Shown here piece after piece: positions 1-3,590 of a stretch of DNA of 5,215 nucleotides. Origin of the DNA: an uncultured delta proteobacterium. GTDB taxonomy: Bacteria; Myxococcota_A; Polyangia; Polyangiales; Ga0077539. The first letter of the stretch is position 1. Each line of letters starts with the position of its first letter. The position numbers were made by a program, and so were the translations under genes. The stretch covers positions 1 to 5,215 of the forward strand of contig CAIOSS010000019.1 of the NCBI GenBank assembly GCA_903860995.1, in the 5' to 3' direction. Below the pieces are notes generated by a model, which was given only the letters and a program-made list of their open reading frames with translations, was not told the DNA's origin and did no database searches.

Positions 1-810
1 GAAGTGGCTCATGTTCTCGACGACCCCGAGGATGGGCACGTTGAGCTTCTGGCACATGCTCACGGACTTGTAGACGTCCATGAGGGCGACGTCCTGCGGC
101 GTGGTGACGATGACCCCGCCGGTGACCTTGAGCTTCTGGAAGAGCGTGAGGGCCACGTCGCCGGTGCCCGGCGGCAGGTCGAGGATGAGGTAGTCGAGCT
201 TGCCCCACGCGACGTCCTTCAAGAACTGCTGGAGCGCCCCCTGGATCATCGGGCCGCGCCAGATGACCGACTGCCGCGCGTCTTCGAGCAGGAACCCGAT
301 GGACATGATCTTGAGCCCGAAGCGCTCGAGCGGCTCGATGAGCTTGCCGTCCCGCGAGATGGGCCGCCCCATGATGCCCAGCATCGTCGGGACGCTGGGC
401 CCGTAGATGTCCGCGTCGAGCAGGCCTACGCGTGCCCCGGAGCGCAGCAGGGCCAGCGCGAGGTTGGCCGCGACGGTGCTCTTGCCGACGCCCCCTTTGC
501 CCGACATCACCGGGATGACGTTCTTCACCTCTGGGCAGGGGTCGTCGCCGGCGATCTGCCGGGTGCGCACCGCGGAGGCTACGGTGAGCTCCAGGCGCTT
601 GAGCCCCACGCTCGCGGCGGCGTCTTCGAGGGCCTTCACGATGGCGTCGCGCGACCCGCTGGCCGGGGAGAGCAGGTCGACGGTGGCCCGGGCGGTGTCG
701 CCCTCGACGGACACCTCGCGGATGGCCTTCAGCTCGCCGAGGCGCTTGTTGACCACGGGGTCGACCACATCGGACAGCGCGCTCACCAGGGACTCTTGCG
801 ACACGGACAT
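1..810 (-). CDS. mrp: Mrp/ApbC-type iron-sulfur cluster carrier P-loop ATPase (partial, C-terminus off window)
   Basis: Cytosolic ATPase of the Mrp/ApbC/Nbp35 family (MinD-like SIMIBI P-loop class), which in studied members carries or transfers [Fe-S] clusters. Seen: 270 residues from the ATG at 810. Residues about 5-80 form a MIP18/DUF59-type N-terminal domain. The deviant Walker A is SGKGGVGKST at 103-112, with both signature lysines (K105, K110). Then come LDADIYGPS at 131-139, WRGPM at 184-188, the Walker B-like LILDLPPGTGD at 208-218, TTPQDVAL at 236-243 and the VENMS motif at 264-268. The window edge cuts the gene just before the segment where the family usually carries its CxxC cluster ligands, so I cannot say whether they are present. 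An in-frame ATG at 822 would add four residues (MPRA). I prefer 810 because a -10-like sequence overlaps the 822 codon. Neither start has a Shine-Dalgarno. The N-terminal domain has Ser51 where the family usually has Cys. Family assignment is secure; the cluster-carrier role is inferred from family. Confidence 0.96.
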   Translation of the reverse strand, partial: MSVSQESLVSALSDVVDPVVNKRLGELKAIREVSVEGDTARATVDLLSPASGSRDAIVKALEDAAASVGLKRLELTVASAVRTRQIAGDDPCPEVKNVIPVMSGKGGVGKSTVAANLALALLRSGARVGLLDADIYGPSVPTMLGIMGRPISRDGKLIEPLERFGLKIMSIGFLLEDARQSVIWRGPMIQGALQQFLKDVAWGKLDYLILDLPPGTGDVALTLFQKLKVTGGVIVTTPQDVALMDVYKSVSMCQKLNVPILGVVENMSHF

Positions 811-817
811 GGCGCGG

Positions 818-846
818 GGCATAAGGTGGTCGCTCGCACCCGTCAA
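818..846 (-). promoter_or_regulatory. Possible sigma-70-like promoter for mrp
   Basis: On the minus strand, TTGACG (846-841, five of six bases of the -35 consensus) is followed by a 17-base spacer and TATGCC (823-818, three of six bases of the -10 consensus). A start about seven bases further on would fall at roughly 812-810, on or next to the mrp ATG at 810, implying a leaderless or near-leaderless transcript. The absence of a Shine-Dalgarno fits this. The -10 match is weak and chance occurrence is possible. Confidence 0.25.
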
Positions 847-896
847 GCTGAGGCACGTTGCCAGCGACGATGCCCGGTTGGTACAGACCGCGGGCC

Positions 897-2282
897 ATGG
901 CCGACACCGAGACCGACCACCCGCCCGCCCGCGTCGAAGACTCCGCCCGCACGCCCCGCGCCAACCGCGTCGCCCTCGCGGTGTACCTCGTCGCGGTGGT
1001 CGTCTACGCCATCCTCGCGGGCGACCGGCTGCGCTCGCACTCGCCGGACAACCACTTCGCCTACCTGGCCGACGCGTTCAACCACGGCACCCTCGCCGTG
1101 CGCTGCGACGCCGACGTCGCCCGCCACGTGGCCTGTCCCCCGGGCGGCGGCGGCAACGACTGGGCGCGCTTCGGCGACCGGTGGTTCGTGGCCTTCCCGG
1201 CCTTCCCGGCGGTGCTGTACATGCTGCCGGTGGCCGTGCTGGGCCGCGATTTCCCCAACCGGGCCTTCGACGTGCTGCTCGCGGGCCTCGCCCCGGCGCT
1301 GCTCTACCTCTTCCTCGAGCGGCTCACGCGCCGTGGTTACTCCCGCCGCAGCTGGAAGGAGAACCTCGGCCTCACGGCCCTCTTCGCCTTCGGCTCGGTG
1401 TACTTCTTCAGCGCCGTCCAGGGGGCGGTCTGGTTCACCGCGCACGTCGTCGGCGCGGCCCTCGGCGCGGCCTTCCTGCTGGCCTCCCTCGACGCCGCCC
1501 GTCCCATCGCGGCGGGCGCGCTGCTCGGGCTGTCGTTTCACACCCGCACCTCCACCCTGCTGGCGGCGATCTTCTTCGGGCTCGAGGCCATCCGCGTGCA
1601 CCGCCTCGCGGGCGCCGCCGAGGCCACCGCCGACGACGACCTCCTCACCCGCTTCGCGCGCTACGCCCGCGGCACCGACTGGCGCGCCGTCGTCGGCAAG
1701 GTGCTGCGCTTCTCCGCGCCCGTGGTGATCGCCCTCGTCGTGTACATGGTGCTCAACAAGCTGCGCTTCGGCGACTGGCGCGAGACGGGCTACCGCTACC
1801 TCCAGATCCGCTGGCAGACGCGCATCCTCCGGTGGGGCCTCTTCAACTTCCACTACCTTTCGCGCAACCTCGCCGTCGCCCTCGCGCTGCTGCCGTGGAT
1901 CTCCCGCGTCGCGCCCTACGTCCAGGTGTCGCGCCACGGGCTCGCGCTCTGGGTCACCACCCCGCAGTACCTGGAGCTGCTGCGCCCCGCGCGGGTGTCG
2001 CGCCTCGCGAGCAACCTCATCGTGGCCGCGCTGGCCATCGCCACCCTCGACCTGCTCTACCAGAACAGCGGCTGGGTGCAGTTCGGGTACCGCTTCAGCA
2101 ACGACTTCGCGCTGCTGCTGGTGGGCGCGCTCGCGGTCAACGGCCGCCCGTGGCGGCGCCTCGGGTGGGCGCTGCTGGTCGTCGCCATCGGGGTGAACCT
2201 CTTCGGCGCGGCGACCTTCGAGCGCTCGGGCAACGTGTACCAGGGCGACAATACCGCGGAGGGTATGTTTCAGCCCGACTGA
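897..2282 (+). CDS. Polytopic membrane protein, probable GT-C-fold (GT39/ArnT/PMT-like) glycosyltransferase
   Basis: An integral inner-membrane protein of 461 residues, probably a glycosyltransferase using a polyprenyl-phosphate sugar donor; substrate unknown. Seen: about ten or eleven hydrophobic segments, including residues 25-41, 100-116, 125-140, 157-173, 179-198, 272-288, 324-335, 374-388, 402-414 and 422-440. Directly after TM1 is HSPDNHFAYLADAF (48-61). An acidic residue (D51) in the first extracytoplasmic loop is where GT-C enzymes place a catalytic Asp. WFVAFPAFPAV (96-106) and GWVQFGYRFSNDF (392-404) resemble motifs I recall from uncharacterised GT39/GT87-like bacterial proteins. 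Two cysteines (C70, C80) sit in the first large loop. Start: ATG 897 (MADTETDH) is chosen, but an in-frame TTG at 858 has GAGG at 850-853, four bases away, and ATG 870 is also open; these would add 13 or 9 residues. It diverges from mrp. Membrane topology is clear; enzymatic function is inference and a transporter-like or orphan role is possible. Confidence 0.85.
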   Translation: MADTETDHPPARVEDSARTPRANRVALAVYLVAVVVYAILAGDRLRSHSPDNHFAYLADAFNHGTLAVRCDADVARHVACPPGGGGNDWARFGDRWFVAFPAFPAVLYMLPVAVLGRDFPNRAFDVLLAGLAPALLYLFLERLTRRGYSRRSWKENLGLTALFAFGSVYFFSAVQGAVWFTAHVVGAALGAAFLLASLDAARPIAAGALLGLSFHTRTSTLLAAIFFGLEAIRVHRLAGAAEATADDDLLTRFARYARGTDWRAVVGKVLRFSAPVVIALVVYMVLNKLRFGDWRETGYRYLQIRWQTRILRWGLFNFHYLSRNLAVALALLPWISRVAPYVQVSRHGLALWVTTPQYLELLRPARVSRLASNLIVAALAIATLDLLYQNSGWVQFGYRFSNDFALLLVGALAVNGRPWRRLGWALLVVAIGVNLFGAATFERSGNVYQGDNTAEGMFQPD

Positions 2283-2320
2283 GCCCTGTGGCAGGGCGCC
2301 ACGGGTGTGTTCCGGCGCCC
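2283..2320 (+). terminator. Overlapping inverted repeats just after the GT-C stop codon; possible terminator
   Basis: The base after the TGA (2280-2282) begins a perfect 6-bp stem with a 3-base loop: GCCCTG (2283-2288), TGG, CAGGGC (2292-2297). It overlaps a second perfect 7-bp stem, GGGCGCC (2294-2300) with GGCGCCC (2314-2320), loop 13 bases. Both use 2294-2297, so they cannot form together. No T-run follows either stem, so a classical intrinsic terminator is not shown. A U-tract-less terminator, a mRNA 3'-end stabiliser or chance in GC-rich DNA all remain possible. Confidence 0.35.
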
Positions 2321-2456
2321 AGCGGCGCCGCTCCGAGACGGCCGGTCGTACGCGCCGGTGTGCGCCGTAGCAAAGCGTTGGACGGCGGGTATGCGTGTTG
2401 CTGCACCACCACCGATGCATTGGCGTCCCGTGGCGCTTCGGGCCGACGGCGGCGCG

Positions 2457-2461
2457 AGGAG
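2457..2461 (+). promoter_or_regulatory. Shine-Dalgarno site of the 69-residue ORF
   Basis: AGGAG lies eight bases upstream of the ATG at 2470. It is the best-placed ribosome binding site in the window. It decides the start over an upstream in-frame TTG at 2395, and it supports this short frame being a real gene when most genes here lack a recognisable Shine-Dalgarno. Confidence 0.7.
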
Positions 2462-2469
2462 CGACGACC

Positions 2470-2679
2470 ATGAGCACGATCCGATGGAGCGCCCACGCCA
2501 GGCCCGGGCACGACACGACAGGCACCGCGGAGAGCGTCGACGCGGCGCTGGTCGCGGCGCGGGCCGCGTACCGCGACGGCGTGGTGCGGGTCTACGAGGA
2601 CGACGTCGAGGTGGTCGTCGAGGAGTCGGTGCTCGACGACGGCACCGGGCTCGCGTCGTGGCAGCGCGTCGTGCGCTGA
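2470..2679 (+). CDS. Small acidic hypothetical protein (69 aa)
   Basis: I do not recognise this protein. It starts at an ATG with a well-spaced AGGAG and encodes 69 residues with no lysine or cysteine. The N-terminal 20 residues are polar (MSTIRWSAHARPGHDTTGTA). Residues about 20-37 (AESVDAALVAARAAYRDG) should form an amphipathic helix. They are followed by a strand-like, strongly acidic stretch (VVRVYEDDVEVVVEES, 38-53) and a short tail ending WQRVVR. There is no signal peptide or membrane segment, so it is probably cytosolic. About twelve Asp/Glu against seven Arg give a net negative charge. It lies 187 bases after the GT-C gene on the same strand, with possible termination structures between, so it may be its own transcription unit. 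Its stop is one base from the convergent hydrolase stop. A small regulator or partner-binding protein is conceivable but not shown. Confidence 0.65.
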   Translation: MSTIRWSAHARPGHDTTGTAESVDAALVAARAAYRDGVVRVYEDDVEVVVEESVLDDGTGLASWQRVVR

Positions 2680-2680
2680 C

Positions 2681-3499
2681 CTACGCCGCTTCGTCGACCG
2701 CGTCGATGTGCCGCGCGATGAGCGCGTCGACCATGGCCCCGTGGGTGAGCGGGCCCATGTGCCCCGCGCCCGGGATCACCTCGCGCCGCGCGTCGGGGAG
2801 CGCCCCGGCGAGCACCGCGGTGACCCGCTGCGCGGCGGTGGGCGAGCGCTCGCCGGAGAGCAGCAGGGCGGGCGCCGCGAGCCCCGCGTAGGCCGCCGCG
2901 CCGGTGCGGTCGTGCATCAGCGACATCACCTCCCGGAACACCTTCCGCCCCACGCGCAGGAACTGCTCCCGCGACGTCGCCGGGAGCGCGCGCCAGGCGC
3001 CCGGGCCGTTCCAGTAGTCGACGAAGGCCTCCATCCAGTCTTCGCCGCCGCCGCGGGCCTCGTCGGTGAAGACGGGCTGCGCCTCGGCGCGCGCGAGGTC
3101 GGCGAGGCCCGCGGGGTCGGCGGGGTCGCGCAGCACGCCGAAGGCCACCGGGTCATAGAGGGCGATCGAGCGCACCCGGCGGGGATGCGTGCGCGCGAGG
3201 GTGAGCGCGACGAGGCCGCCGTAGGAGTGACCCACGAGGTGCACGGCGCCGTCGACCCGGTCGAGCACCCGGGCCACCGCCGCCACGTCGAGCTCGTAGC
3301 CGAAGGGAAGATCCCCGGGCCACGGCGGGTTCTTGCCCGAGCCGAGGAGGTCGGGTGCGAGCACGCGATGGTTGGCGGCGAGGCGCTCGGCGAGCGAGCG
3401 CCACTGGCGCGACGACATCCCGCCGCTGTGGAGCAGCACGACCGGGGTGCCGGCGCCGCGGTCGTCGACGAAGAGCGAAACATTGGCAGGGTCGTTCAT
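2681..3499 (-). CDS. Alpha/beta-fold hydrolase
   Basis: A soluble serine hydrolase of the alpha/beta-fold superfamily (272 residues, usual length for a single-domain member); no signal peptide, so probably cytosolic. Seen: PVVLLHSGGMSS (19-30) gives strand beta-3 and the HSGG oxyanion-hole segment. LAPDLLGSG is at 47-55. The nucleophile elbow is GHSYG (90-94, Ser92), and GAGHMGP (244-250) contains the catalytic His247. The usual acid site after strand beta-7 reads SGERSP (215-220), with Ser219 where Asp is expected. Asp116 in LYDP, 24 residues after the nucleophile, is the likely acid instead. Residues about 120-205 form the cap, with aromatics in WMEAFVDYWNGPGAW (155-169). Start: ATG 3499 is chosen because homology-like sequence begins there. 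No Shine-Dalgarno is visible, but a 7-codon ORF ends on the ATG. Upstream in-frame extension would run into the batD control region. Ester, amide, lactone or C-C bond substrates cannot be told apart. Confidence 0.93.
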   Translation of the reverse strand: MNDPANVSLFVDDRGAGTPVVLLHSGGMSSRQWRSLAERLAANHRVLAPDLLGSGKNPPWPGDLPFGYELDVAAVARVLDRVDGAVHLVGHSYGGLVALTLARTHPRRVRSIALYDPVAFGVLRDPADPAGLADLARAEAQPVFTDEARGGGEDWMEAFVDYWNGPGAWRALPATSREQFLRVGRKVFREVMSLMHDRTGAAAYAGLAAPALLLSGERSPTAAQRVTAVLAGALPDARREVIPGAGHMGPLTHGAMVDALIARHIDAVDEAA

Positions 3500-3521
3500 C
3501 GGGTGCGAGGAGCGTTCATCG
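3493..3521 (-). repeat. 9-bp direct repeat with 20-bp period at the hydrolase start
   Basis: CGTTCATCG (plus strand) occurs at 3493-3501 and again at 3513-3521, exactly 20 bp apart and so on about the same face of the helix. Read on the minus strand each copy is CGATGAACG and carries an ATG. The first-read copy opens a mini-ORF and the second holds the hydrolase start. It may be an operator, a local duplication of the translation start, or coincidence. Confidence 0.4.
3496..3519 (-). CDS. Possible 7-codon leader ORF coupled to the hydrolase gene
   Basis: On the minus strand an ATG at 3519 opens the frame MNAPRTR, which ends at TGA 3498-3496. That stop overlaps the hydrolase ATG (3499-3497) in the ATGA arrangement typical of translational coupling. 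No Shine-Dalgarno precedes it. The peptide contains no run of one amino acid that would suggest classical attenuation. It is listed because the overlap is exact, but seven codons can arise by chance. Confidence 0.2.
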   Translation of the reverse strand: MNAPRTR

Positions 3522-3590
3522 CACGAACCCGTGACGCCAGAAATCCCTTGTACTAGCTTGCGCCTCCCCCGCGAGAACCACATCCCCCCG
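3500..3590. promoter_or_regulatory. Divergent control region between the hydrolase and batD genes
   Basis: These 91 bases separate two divergent start codons and hold the only AT-richer island nearby (3541-3560, AAATCCCTTGTACTAGCTTG). Promoters for both genes are expected here. Candidate hexamers are poor: TTGTAC (3548-3553) on the plus strand lacks a good -10 partner, and TACAAG on the minus strand lacks a good -35 at normal spacing. I therefore call the region but no specific promoter. Confidence 0.4.

Noticed and set aside
858..887. TTGCCA with TACAGA 18 bases later as a plus-strand promoter for the GT-C gene.
   Set aside because: The -10 matches only about half the consensus, and the same bases could be coding if TTG 858 is the start.
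4..1728. A 574-codon open frame on the plus strand across mrp and the start of the GT-C gene.
   Set aside because: It is antisense to an unmistakable Mrp and then out of frame with the membrane protein. Its product is low-complexity His/Arg/Gly/Pro/Ser/Thr-rich sequence typical of a GC-rich shadow frame.
2367..2395. A possible promoter for the 69-residue ORF around TATGCG (2390-2395) or TTGGAC (2378-2383).
   Set aside because: Neither hexamer has a credible partner at normal spacing.
407..2473. A 688-codon open frame on the plus strand.
   Set aside because: It overlaps two better-supported genes out of frame, and its translation is dominated by Arg/Ala/Pro runs.
843..2525. A 560-codon open frame on the minus strand opposite the GT-C gene.
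   Set aside because: The product is a Glu/Val/Ala/Arg-rich shadow with no domain, and the plus-strand frame has clear membrane segments and motifs.
2660..2710. A bidirectional terminator between the convergent genes.
   Set aside because: Only very short GCGC or GTCGAC pairings are present, with no T-run on either strand.
2307..2891. A 194-codon plus-strand frame overlapping the small ORF and the hydrolase end.
   Set aside because: It has no ribosome binding site, an Arg/Gly/Ala-rich product, and it crosses two real gene ends in other frames.
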